Source: CAYNDB01 sp964395915
GTDB taxonomy: Bacteria > Nitrospinota_A > UBA7883 > JAJRTC01
Assembly (NCBI GenBank): GCA_964395915.1
Contig: CAYNDB010000016.1
Coordinates: 1 to 30,028, forward strand
DNA length: 30,028 nt
Direction: 5' to 3'
The first letter of the stretch is position 1. Every line of letters begins with the position of its first letter. The notes beneath the pieces are model-generated. The model saw only the letters and a list, made by a program, of their open reading frames with translations. It searched no databases and had not been told where the DNA came from. This document shows positions 22,984-30,028 of the stretch, piece by piece. A program made the translations under genes and the position numbers.

Positions 22984-24369
22984 TCAGCAAACCTCCTCTG
23001 GAACAATTTTGCCAGGATTTAAAATGTCGTTCGGGTCGAACGCCGCTTTTATCCGCTTTGTGATATCGATCCCGATCTTCCCTATCTCAGACTCTAAAAA
23101 CATAGCTTTCGTCAACCCTATGCCATGTTCGCCGGACAGCGTTCCTTCAAGATCAAGACAAATTCGAAATACCTCTTCCACAGCTTTCTGCGCTCTGGTG
23201 TATTCATCCTGTTTCTTTTTGTCTGTCATTACATTGACATGAATGTTGCCATCTCCCGCGTGACCGAAATTAACTATCGGCAGCCCGACCTCCTCTGAAA
23301 GAGCGGCAAGCCTTGCCATAAGCTCCGGGATGCGTGAACGTGGAACAGTGACATCTTCATTTATTTTGGACGGCTTGATACGCAAAATAGCGGCGGAGAT
23401 AGACCGTCTTACTTTCCACAAGGTTTCTCGCTCCTCTTCATTTTTTGCCACCTCGGTTCGTATGGCTCCGTTGGAGTTGACGATTTTCTGGATCAGGATA
23501 AGCTCCTTTTCGGCGTTTTGAGGCGAGCCGTCCGTTTCTATAAGCAATATGGCCGCCGCTTCCGTCGGCAATCCCGCATGGAGATATTCCTCCACCGCTG
23601 TGACAGCGCTTTTATCCATAAACTCAAGGACGCTGGGGATGACCTTATCGCTAATGATCGCGGCGACAGATTTGGCGGCGGCGTCAACGGATGAGAATAT
23701 AGCCAGCATCGTCCGAACCGTCACAGGTTTTGGCAATAGTTTTAACCGTATCTTTGTGACGATACCCAGTGTTCCCTCGGAGCCTACCATAAGCCTTGTT
23801 ATGTCATACCCCACAACGCTTTTAACTGTTTTAGAGCCCGTTTCGATAATCTCGCCAGTGGGCAATACCACTTCCAGCCCCAGGATATAATCGCGGGTGA
23901 CACCATACTTTACAGCCTTGGGGCCTCCTGCGCCCATGGCCACGTTGCCCCCAAGGGTGGACACTTTCAGCGATGCCGGGTCTGGTGGATAAAACAGGCC
24001 GAGCTTTTCCACCGCTTCCTGAAATTTTGCGGTCACTATTCCAGGCTCAACAAGAGCGGTCAGGTTTTCCTGGTCGATTTCTATAATACGGTTCATCTTT
24101 GTCATAACAAGGACAATACCAGAATGTGTGGGCACCGCCGCGCCGACGAAACCGGAGCCTGCGCCCCTTGCCGTTACAGCGAATTTATGTTCATTGGCGA
24201 GCTTTAACGTTGCGCTTATTTGCTCAGGCGTGGCGGGGAAAGCTACGATATCGGGAACGCCTTCAATACCTGTGGCGTCGTATCCGTATACCGCAATATC
24301 CTCTGGTGAATCGGTGATATCCTCCGGGGGAAATATTTCTTTTAGCTTAACCTTTATGTACTCTTCCAT
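22984..24369 (-). CDS. FAD-linked oxidase, glycolate oxidase GlcD / D-lactate dehydrogenase type
   Basis: With the ATG at 24369 (MEEYIKVKL) the product has 461 residues; the open frame runs further upstream but the extension overlaps the promoter. The N-terminal FAD_binding_4 domain shows PATPEQISATLKLANEHKFA, TARGAGSGFVGAAVP, DPASLKVSTLGGNVAMGAGG and GSEGTLGIVTKI. The C-terminal FAD-oxidase domain contains NFGHAGDGNIHVNV and LSGEHGIGLTKAMF, with the substrate-binding His residues of the family. Such enzymes oxidise glycolate, D-lactate or other 2-hydroxyacids. Without GlcE/GlcF or a fused Fe-S domain here, the electron acceptor is unknown (a separate GlcF-like or electron transfer flavoprotein partner is possible). 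It heads a minus-strand operon with purE. Confidence 0.9.
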   Translation of the reverse strand: MEEYIKVKLKEIFPPEDITDSPEDIAVYGYDATGIEGVPDIVAFPATPEQISATLKLANEHKFAVTARGAGSGFVGAAVPTHSGIVLVMTKMNRIIEIDQENLTALVEPGIVTAKFQEAVEKLGLFYPPDPASLKVSTLGGNVAMGAGGPKAVKYGVTRDYILGLEVVLPTGEIIETGSKTVKSVVGYDITRLMVGSEGTLGIVTKIRLKLLPKPVTVRTMLAIFSSVDAAAKSVAAIISDKVIPSVLEFMDKSAVTAVEEYLHAGLPTEAAAILLIETDGSPQNAEKELILIQKIVNSNGAIRTEVAKNEEERETLWKVRRSISAAILRIKPSKINEDVTVPRSRIPELMARLAALSEEVGLPIVNFGHAGDGNIHVNVMTDKKKQDEYTRAQKAVEEVFRICLDLEGTLSGEHGIGLTKAMFLESEIGKIGIDITKRIKAAFDPNDILNPGKIVPEEVC

Positions 24370-24400
24370 TTTCGCTTCTATATAATGACGTTTACAGGAT

Positions 24401-24429
24401 TTTATAGAAACCAGAAACCATGTTGTAAA
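24401..24429 (-). promoter_or_regulatory. Sigma70-type promoter of the glcD-like/purE operon
   Basis: On the minus strand TTTACA (24424-24429), a 17-base spacer and TATAAA (24401-24406) lie about 30 bases upstream of the ATG at 24369. Both hexamers match consensus at five of six positions. Confidence 0.65.
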
Positions 24430-24556
24430 CTGCAATTCTCATTTAATCTTACATTATATGGAATCCGCAATGGGGAATATGAGGGTTTTCTAAAAAATTT
24501 ACAGGGACGAATTTGAAAGAAATTTTATCCCGATGGAGGTGTCTGAAAGAACGGAC

Positions 24557-24886
24557 TCAAAAAAATTCCGGAATTCCTGTAAACGGCGCAATGTATTTGC
24601 AACCAAACCGAACTTTTTCCTCGTTACTTTCCCTGGCTACCCAGACAATTTGGGCGGTAGCTTCACGGTCTGTCAGCGGCCACGACCCATCGTTTGTTTT
24701 TATAATGGTAAGAGCGCCGACAAGGATTTTTATATTATCGGCCTCCAGTTGAAGCCCGCCTTCGGATTGATCCACAATTAAGGCTCCGACCGTGCGCCAC
24801 CCTTCACTGTCTTCCAGCAACACATCCACCTTGCTGTTTTTTGTGTAATGCGCTCTGCTATATTCTCGTCTGTTTTTGGAAGCCAT
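24557..24886 (-). CDS. PilZ-domain protein (c-di-GMP binding)
   Basis: The 109-aa protein is a single PilZ domain. The two c-di-GMP contact motifs are present: R-x3-R near the start (RREYSR, residues 6-11) and D-x-S-x2-G in the barrel (VDQSEGGLQLE). The barrel end REATAQIVWVARESNEEKVR is typical. The ATG at 24886 with AGGGAAA just upstream is chosen over a TTG at 24910. Stand-alone PilZ proteins transmit c-di-GMP levels to motility or surface functions; the partner is not evident, but flaG lies divergently next door. Confidence 0.88.
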   Translation of the reverse strand: MASKNRREYSRAHYTKNSKVDVLLEDSEGWRTVGALIVDQSEGGLQLEADNIKILVGALTIIKTNDGSWPLTDREATAQIVWVARESNEEKVRFGCKYIAPFTGIPEFF

Positions 24887-25193
24887 ACTTTCCCTTTCAC
24901 AGTTGTTCAAATAATATCATTTTTTGAAGGCCTTGTCTTGGTTTTGAAACGTCTCTTATATTGGCTCTGTTGGCGGGAGTTATTACCTGTCAGCTTGCAT
25001 CTTGCTGTATTTATAAGGTTTATAAAAACTCTCAGAAAATATTTATAAATCGCTAAAGTTAAAGAATTACTTGCCGATAGTAAATATAGCAGGAGTGTCT
25101 GCGGTCGAAAAATATTATGGTTGCATCGTGAAAAAAAGATGTTGTTTTACATGTTCCTGGCAGGCGTCGAAGGTCTATTAAAAGGAGAAAGTC
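24887..25193. other. Divergent region between the PilZ gene and flaG
   Basis: These 307 bases carry no gene. They contain a near-perfect sigma28 promoter (25054-25080) reading toward flaG and the flaG ribosome site AAAGGAGA (about 25181-25188). The remainder is AT-rich; no clear promoter for the PilZ gene was found. Confidence 0.6.
25054..25080 (+). promoter_or_regulatory. Sigma28 (FliA) promoter of flaG
   Basis: TAAA (25054-25057), exactly 15 bases, then GCCGATAG (25073-25080). This matches the FliA consensus TAAA-N15-GCCGATAA except for the last base. It would give a leader of about 105 bases before the flaG ATG. Confidence 0.85.
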
Positions 25194-25781
25194 ATGGATA
25201 TTAACGGAGTTTCAGCAACACAGAAGGCGGGGACTAACCCTCCTGTGCGGCCACAAAAGGAAGCGGAGGCTCAAAAACCTCTCGATCAGTCGAATTCTGC
25301 CCAGAATGGGGCAAAGACAGGTGCGGACAAGGTGGAAATTTCTGACCAGAGTTCCGTTGTGGTTGAGCGTTTTGGAGTTTCAGGTGGACAGGTTCAACAG
25401 AACAATGGCGCAACAGATCAGAATAACACCGGCGCCATTCAGCCACAGCCAGGGGATAGGGGGAAGGATAGCGGTCAGGTTCAAGGAAACAACCAGATTC
25501 AAGGTGGCGGTCAGGTTGCCGAAACGGTCGAAAAAGATAGTCGGGTGCGTAGAGACTATTCTCTGGATCAGGGAAATTTGGTGGTTAAAATTATCGATAC
25601 CGATGCAAATACGGTTGTAAGGGAAATTCCTTCAGAAGATGCGCGCAGGATACGGGAAGCGATCGCCAAGTTTCAGGATGCGGGAAATTCTGGCAATCAG
25701 ACACCAGATAGCCAGACATCCGAAACTCAGACATCTGATGGGCAGACATCTGAGACCAAGGGAATAGATGTGACATCCTGA
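25194..25781 (+). CDS. flaG: FlaG-family flagellar protein with long low-complexity arms
   Basis: The 195-aa protein carries a FlaG-type domain near residues 125-162 (NLVVKIIDTDANTVVREIPS followed by EDARRIREAIAKF). FlaG proteins are usually about 110-140 aa and influence flagellar filament length and swimming. Here an N-terminal arm of about 120 residues is rich in Gln, Asn and Gly, with repeated GQVQ-like words, and the C-terminal arm repeats QTSE/QTSD. The stretch KVEISDQ also recalls FlgM-type sequences, but no anti-sigma domain is evident. The sigma28 promoter supports a late flagellar gene. An AAAGGAGA site precedes the ATG. No other flagellar gene is in the window. Confidence 0.8.
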   Translation: MDINGVSATQKAGTNPPVRPQKEAEAQKPLDQSNSAQNGAKTGADKVEISDQSSVVVERFGVSGGQVQQNNGATDQNNTGAIQPQPGDRGKDSGQVQGNNQIQGGGQVAETVEKDSRVRRDYSLDQGNLVVKIIDTDANTVVREIPSEDARRIREAIAKFQDAGNSGNQTPDSQTSETQTSDGQTSETKGIDVTS

Positions 25782-25933
25782 TTTCACATCTGTCCCTGTA
25801 ACAAGCGGTAACCCTAGCCGAGACCCGGCCGGGTTTTCGAAACGTCTGAAAAGGCGCTTGCCATTTTATTTTTATCTCTTCCTACACCTGCAAACCAAGC
25901 ATTTTATCCTGATGTCAGGTTAAAATACTTTCC

Positions 25934-26632
25934 ATGCGCAGGGAACTGATTCTAAACCAGGATACGCTGGGATACCGTTATAATCGTGACTCGTTTTTAT
26001 TGGCGGATTTTTTCCGTCCTGAAGGTGTCAAGTCTCTTATAGACATCGGGGCCGGAGTGGGTGTGGTGTCCATCCTGATAGGGCGGGAGCGGCCAGAATT
26101 GCGTATGATCGCCATCGAGATACAGGAGGAGTTAGCTCGTCAGGCCACGCAAAACGCCAGAAGCTCGGGGGTTGAAAATTATCATGTTGTGGCAGGTGAC
26201 GCGCTCCAGGCTGTCAATATGTTTGGAGAAAAAAGTTTCGACTCTGTTATCTGCAATCCGCCATACAAAAAAGCCGGGTCTGGCAGGTTGAGCAGGAATA
26301 GCGGCCAAGCGGTGGCGCGTCACGAGGTTATGATTACCCTAAAAGACATCGTTCGGCTATCGTCAAAACTGCTTCGCCCGGAAGGCTCTATTTCTATCAG
26401 CATGGTGTATGACAGGAGAAGGGAATATATGGACCTTTTGCATGAACATGATTTTTTCGAAACCCGTTACCGTGAGGTGAAGCCTTTGCCGGATGGCCCG
26501 GTTAATATATTTTTGTCGGAGGCAAGGCTTGACGCGGACTGGGGATGTTCTGTGGAAGCGCCGCTGGTATTAAGGTCGAACAGTGGCCAAGACTCCGATG
26601 AATTTAAAAGGATAGTAAACCGTTATGCCTGA
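25934..26632 (+). CDS. trmN6: tRNA1(Val) (adenine37-N6)-methyltransferase
   Basis: The 232-aa protein is a Rossmann-fold SAM methyltransferase of the TrmN6/YfiC type. Signatures are the N-terminal LNQDTLGYRYNRDSFLLADF, the SAM loop LIDIGAGVGVVSILIG, and the N6-adenine catalytic motif NPPY (ICNPPYKKAG). It is expected to methylate N6 of A37 in tRNA1(Val); other N6-adenine targets in this family are possible. The end overlaps the miaA start by eight bases, so both A37-modifying tRNA enzymes are coupled. The start ATG at 25934 has only a weak upstream AGG. Confidence 0.87.
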   Translation: MRRELILNQDTLGYRYNRDSFLLADFFRPEGVKSLIDIGAGVGVVSILIGRERPELRMIAIEIQEELARQATQNARSSGVENYHVVAGDALQAVNMFGEKSFDSVICNPPYKKAGSGRLSRNSGQAVARHEVMITLKDIVRLSSKLLRPEGSISISMVYDRRREYMDLLHEHDFFETRYREVKPLPDGPVNIFLSEARLDADWGCSVEAPLVLRSNSGQDSDEFKRIVNRYA

Positions 26633-27593
26633 AAAAAAACCGCCGCTTATAATTCTCACCGGGCCGACAGCGTGCGGGAAATCGGAAACGGGAGTCTGTC
26701 TTGCGGAAAAGCTGAATACGGAGATAATCTCCGCCGACTCGGTTCAGGTATATAAATATTTCAATATAGGGTCAGCCAAACCCCCGGCAAGCTTATTGCG
26801 CCGCATTAAGCATCACCTGATAAATGTGGCGGAGCCCTCCGAGTCATTCAACGTATCGAGGTTTAAAGAGGAGGCTACAAAAATAGCCGAAGACTTGTGG
26901 AGTCGAGGAATGGCGCCGCTTGTCGTTGGCGGCACAGGGCTATATCTAAAAGGGCTTATCGAAGGGCTTCATTGCGGCTATCCCATAAACGATGATGTTG
27001 AACGCAAGATGGATACGATAGTGGAAAAGGAGGGCGCCTCGGGGTTATATAATCTGGCGTCTGAAATTGACCCCAAGTGGATGGCCAAGGTTCATCCTAA
27101 CGACACGTTTCGGACGCGGAGGGCTGTTGGCGTATTCATGAGCGGTGGGAAGACTTTGAGCGAGCTGTTCGCCAAGGCAAAACCCATGCCTCTATGGGAC
27201 ACACTTTTTTTTGTAATGGATTTCCCGCGTAAAGAACTTTATCACCGTATAGAAAGCAGGGTGGATAAGATGATGGCTGACGGTTTCAGAGAAGAGGTGA
27301 AGGCTCTTAGGAAAATGGGTTATAATGGCCAGGTCAAGCCAATGCATTCTCTAGGCTATAGCTCTCTATATGAGGAATCTGAAAAAAATATTGATCCTGC
27401 GGAAACGTTACGTCTTATTAAAAAGGCGACCAAGGCGTTTGCGCGAAGGCAGCTTACATGGTTCCGAAAGGCTCCAGGCGCCATTTTTCTGCCTGTCAGC
27501 TCCGATGATACGCCGGATATGGTCACACGTTCGATCATGGAACGAGATGAGACACGCAAGTTTTTTCGTCGCCATAATATCAGCGTTTTTTAG
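26625..27593 (+). CDS. miaA: tRNA dimethylallyltransferase
   Basis: The 322-aa MiaA transfers a dimethylallyl group to N6 of A37 in tRNAs reading UNN codons. It has the P-loop GPTACGKS, the substrate motif ISADSVQVYKYFNIGSAKP, VVGGTGLYLKGLI, and the C-terminal RQLTWFRK. Length is normal. It overlaps trmN6 by eight bases upstream and the transglycosylase gene by 47 bases downstream, so this is a tight three-gene series. No odd feature in the catalytic residues. Confidence 0.97.
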   Translation: MPEKKPPLIILTGPTACGKSETGVCLAEKLNTEIISADSVQVYKYFNIGSAKPPASLLRRIKHHLINVAEPSESFNVSRFKEEATKIAEDLWSRGMAPLVVGGTGLYLKGLIEGLHCGYPINDDVERKMDTIVEKEGASGLYNLASEIDPKWMAKVHPNDTFRTRRAVGVFMSGGKTLSELFAKAKPMPLWDTLFFVMDFPRKELYHRIESRVDKMMADGFREEVKALRKMGYNGQVKPMHSLGYSSLYEESEKNIDPAETLRLIKKATKAFARRQLTWFRKAPGAIFLPVSSDDTPDMVTRSIMERDETRKFFRRHNISVF

Positions 27594-29685
27594 CGTTGCG
27601 CCTTTTACCTACGCGGCGGAGCCATCAAGTATCGCGGTTGAACAGTATCAACACGCGCGCAAGCTGATAGATGATAAAAAACTCGACGAAGCGAAAAAAG
27701 AGCTTACGCCGCTAAACGATCCTGGCTTTATCCTGGGTGACTATGCCGCCTACGACCTGGCATTGATAGAATTCGAACAGAAATTTTCCGCCAAAGCCCT
27801 ATCCATATACGAAAATATCGAAAAGGAATTCCCCCAAAGCCCGTTAGTGAAAGATATAAACGGTAAACAGCTTCGAATCGCTTGCGAAGATCCCGGCTCC
27901 AAAATATGCGGCAAAACGTTAAAGCGTATCGGGTTGGAAAAACTGGAACCCCCGTCGCAGGTTGAAAGAAAATTAATTATAGCCAAAAGGAACGAAACAA
28001 AAGGGAAGGACAAGGAAGCGTATATACTGTATCAGGAGATATACTATAACCATCCGGTGACTCCTGCGGCGGAGGAAGCGAGGCTTTCCACTATCCGGCT
28101 GTTAAAATCGGACAAAACATCTAAAAAGCGCAAATATCCATACGCCACCTATATGCAAAGAATGCAGCGGGTGAAAGAGTTTATAAAGGCATATCGATAC
28201 GAATCCGCTGTCGCCGACCTAAGGACGATGCTCAAGATTAATTATTCGGACAAACGGAAGGCGGATGTTTTGAGTAAGCTTGGCTACGCCCTTAACAAGG
28301 GGCGCGACAAAAAAGGGGCCAAGCGTGTTTATAAAAAACTGATATCAAAATACCATGGGAGCTCTAACGAAATAAAAGCTGAATACAATATAGCTGTAAT
28401 CGACTGGAACCTGAACAATAATAGCGCGGCTGTAAAAAGGCTGAGGAAGTTGACCGGCTCTTCCGCTAAAGATAAACGAAAGGCAAAGGCGTATCTTGTC
28501 CTGGGCAGGATAGCGGAGTCTGCCGGGAAATTTGACACGGCGATAAGCCAGTATGAAAAGGCTCTTGATTTCGGCCCTGATTCCGAGCTCCAGTATGAGC
28601 TAAGATGGCGAATCGGCTGGGTAAAATATCAACGCGCCGAATATTCCGCCGCCGCGAAACAATTCGCCAAGATGATAGAAAAGACGCCAAATAAGTTGCG
28701 AACCGGCCAGTTGTTATATTGGCGCGCCCGCGCCATGGAAAAGGCAGGCAATAAAAAGAGCGCCAAGTCTGTTTTTAACAGTTTGCTACGATCGTTTCCA
28801 CATACATATTACGGCTCGCTTGCGATGGAACAAAATACGCGTTTTACCGGAACAATAAATATTTCACGCAAAGAAGATATTTTGGCGGAGGAAAAGAAGT
28901 TAAGCGGGCTTGCAAAGTATCACCACGACAGGTATATGGCTCTGGTCAAGATAGGCATGTTTAAGGAAGCTCGACTGGAGCTTGACGTCTTGTCAAAACA
29001 GGCGAAGAAAGATCCGGGAAACGCGCTATGGCTGGGTCTTAAATATAAGAAGGCTAAAGCTCCACAGAGGTCTATCCGTTTGCAGGTAAACGCTCTTGGT
29101 TATCGCAAGAGGATGGATGATTTTGAAAACGAGTTCTGGCGCGCTCTATACCCGATAGATTATTGGGAGACTATTCGCAAGGAGTCGACGAGGCTTGGCA
29201 TAGACCCTTTTATCACCTTGTCAATAATACGGCAGGAATCGGCCTTTAACCCGGAGGCCCTATCGCCAGCCAACGCGCTTGGGCTCATGCAGCTTCTTCC
29301 AAGGCTTGGAAAACACATGTTTAAAAAAATTGATATGCGCGCTAAAATCAAGCGTCCGTTCGAGCGAAGCCTTCTTTTTGACCCGGAAGTAAACATAAAG
29401 CTTGGAATCGCACACCTGGCCGAGCTTCTTTCAAGGTACAATGGCGATTTTACCCTGACAGCCGCCGCGTATAACGCAGGCTCCAAGGCTGTGGATATAT
29501 GGGTAAAAAAACTTGGCTCAAAATCGACGGACGAATTCGTGGAGCTTATCCCCTACATGGAAACCAGGGGATACGTTAAACGCGTGACACGCAACATGGC
29601 GCTGTATCGCAGAATTTATCTGGGCGGCAAACAGACGCCCCGTAAGGCGGCCTCAGGTAGCGCCATTGGAAAACAGGAAGGATAA
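27547..29685 (+). CDS. Slt70-like periplasmic lytic transglycosylase
   Basis: From the ATG at 27547 the product has 712 residues with a Sec signal peptide (SFFVAIISAFFSVAPFTYAA, cleavage near residue 24). The frame is open back to 27370, but that extension lies inside miaA and lacks a signal. A long helical superhelix of TPR-like repeats fills residues about 30-530 (for example KAKAYLVLGRIAESAGKFDT). The C-terminal SLT domain has IIRQESAFNPEALSP with catalytic Glu564, ALGLMQLLP and TAAAYNAG. This is the architecture of Slt70, an exolytic murein-recycling enzyme. It starts 47 bases inside the end of miaA, with a poor ribosome site, so translation may depend on coupling. Confidence 0.93.
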   Translation: MRHASFFVAIISAFFSVAPFTYAAEPSSIAVEQYQHARKLIDDKKLDEAKKELTPLNDPGFILGDYAAYDLALIEFEQKFSAKALSIYENIEKEFPQSPLVKDINGKQLRIACEDPGSKICGKTLKRIGLEKLEPPSQVERKLIIAKRNETKGKDKEAYILYQEIYYNHPVTPAAEEARLSTIRLLKSDKTSKKRKYPYATYMQRMQRVKEFIKAYRYESAVADLRTMLKINYSDKRKADVLSKLGYALNKGRDKKGAKRVYKKLISKYHGSSNEIKAEYNIAVIDWNLNNNSAAVKRLRKLTGSSAKDKRKAKAYLVLGRIAESAGKFDTAISQYEKALDFGPDSELQYELRWRIGWVKYQRAEYSAAAKQFAKMIEKTPNKLRTGQLLYWRARAMEKAGNKKSAKSVFNSLLRSFPHTYYGSLAMEQNTRFTGTINISRKEDILAEEKKLSGLAKYHHDRYMALVKIGMFKEARLELDVLSKQAKKDPGNALWLGLKYKKAKAPQRSIRLQVNALGYRKRMDDFENEFWRALYPIDYWETIRKESTRLGIDPFITLSIIRQESAFNPEALSPANALGLMQLLPRLGKHMFKKIDMRAKIKRPFERSLLFDPEVNIKLGIAHLAELLSRYNGDFTLTAAAYNAGSKAVDIWVKKLGSKSTDEFVELIPYMETRGYVKRVTRNMALYRRIYLGGKQTPRKAASGSAIGKQEG

Positions 29686-29688
29686 GCA

Positions 29689-30028
29689 TTGGTGTTTGAC
29701 ATATTAATAAAAAACGGACTTGTGGCGGATGGAGATTCCGACCAGCTCAAAAAAGTGGATGTGGCGATAGAGGGCGACCGAATTGTGGCGGTGGAAAATA
29801 ATATAGATGAATCAAACGCTGGAGAAGTGATCGACGCGACAGGTAAAGTGGTGGCTCCGGGGTTTGTGGATATTCATTCCCATTCAGATTATTATCTTTT
29901 GATAGACCCACGAGCCGAATCGAAGATAACCCAGGGTGTCACAACAGAAGTAGGTGGCAACTGTGGATATTCCGCGGCCCCGATGAGTGGCGAAACGTTG
30001 GAGCGACGGGCGAAAGACTATAAGGAAC
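29689..30028 (+). CDS. N-acyl-D-amino-acid deacylase / amidohydrolase (N-terminal part)
   Basis: The frame begins at a TTG (29689) or the adjacent GTG (29692), behind AGGAAGGA, three bases after the transglycosylase stop, and runs off the right edge (113 codons seen). Visible motifs are the amidohydrolase beta-strand start FDILIKNGLVADG, VAPGFVDIHSHSDYY with the first metal-binding histidines, and the family-specific TQGVTTEVGGNCGYSAAP. The latter is characteristic of D-aminoacylases, zinc enzymes that deacylate N-acyl-D-amino acids. Together with the upstream transglycosylase it may help recycle D-amino acid-containing murein fragments, which is inference. Confidence 0.88.
   Translation, partial: MVFDILIKNGLVADGDSDQLKKVDVAIEGDRIVAVENNIDESNAGEVIDATGKVVAPGFVDIHSHSDYYLLIDPRAESKITQGVTTEVGGNCGYSAAPMSGETLERRAKDYKE

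Noticed and set aside
24370..24435. Upstream extension of the glcD-like gene
   Set aside because: It overlaps a good promoter (24401-24429) and does not match the family start.
25823..25834. ACCCGGCCGGGT palindrome after flaG as terminator
   Set aside because: Perfect palindrome but without room for a loop and only a short T run; alternative pairings are weak.
27370..27546. Extended N-terminus of the Slt70-like gene
   Set aside because: It lies wholly inside miaA and would place the signal peptide about 60 residues into the protein; the ATG at 27547 gives a normal signal.

Overview
The window carries a large dissimilatory sulfur-metabolism (dsr) locus in its first 17 kb, followed by ordinary housekeeping and cell-envelope genes. 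Base composition looks moderate (G+C near one half, by eye). Two periplasmic lytic transglycosylases, a Tat-exported ferredoxin, a periplasmic triheme cytochrome and a flagellar gene point to a motile, diderm, anaerobic or facultatively anaerobic bacterium living on sulfur compounds. The lineage cannot be fixed from the sequence alone. The mixture of dsr genes fits one of the groups related to Desulfobacterota, Nitrospirota, Nitrospinota or SAR324 better than a classical Desulfovibrio or a purple sulfur bacterium.

Region 1 (1-2770, minus strand): dsrN (siroheme amidation), two small cysteine-containing ORFs (one interrupted by an in-frame TGA), dsrE and the start of dsrF, which runs off the left edge. 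Region 2 (3235-8482, plus strand, divergent from dsrN): dsrA, dsrB, dsrD, dsrJ, dsrO, dsrP, that is, sulfite reductase, its allosteric activator and the periplasmic/quinone half of the DsrMKJOP complex. It ends in a terminator-like hairpin. Region 3 (8996-11150): a 59-aa one-TM protein, an 86-aa soluble protein and an N-terminally extended YeiH/UPF0324 transporter, closed by a strong terminator. Region 4 (11240-12260, minus): a HPP-family membrane protein and a universal stress protein. Region 5 (12564-17088, plus): dsrC, dsrM, dsrK and dsrL, closed by a terminator.

The genes fit one pathway. DsrAB interconverts sulfite and DsrC-bound sulfur, DsrD stimulates reduction, DsrMKJOP links DsrC trisulfide/thiol chemistry to the quinone pool and periplasm, DsrL links NAD(P)H to DsrAB, and DsrE/DsrF relay sulfane sulfur to DsrC. 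DsrD is a marker of reducers. DsrEF(H) and DsrL are markers of oxidizers, although DsrL also occurs in some sulfite or thiosulfate reducers and disproportionators. Their co-occurrence, with DsrMKJOP split into MK and JOP, is the most interesting feature: it allows reduction, oxidation or disproportionation.

Region 6 (17170-30028): a FAD oxidoreductase behind a sigma70-type promoter with an overlapping Fur-like box; a 145-aa unknown protein translationally coupled to a lytic transglycosylase; a minus-strand operon glcD-like / purE / unknown / DHH phosphoesterase with a clear promoter; a PilZ protein; flaG behind an excellent sigma28 promoter; then trmN6, miaA, a Slt70-like lytic transglycosylase and the start of an N-acyl-D-amino-acid deacylase. 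I saw no tRNA, rRNA, CRISPR array or insertion sequence.
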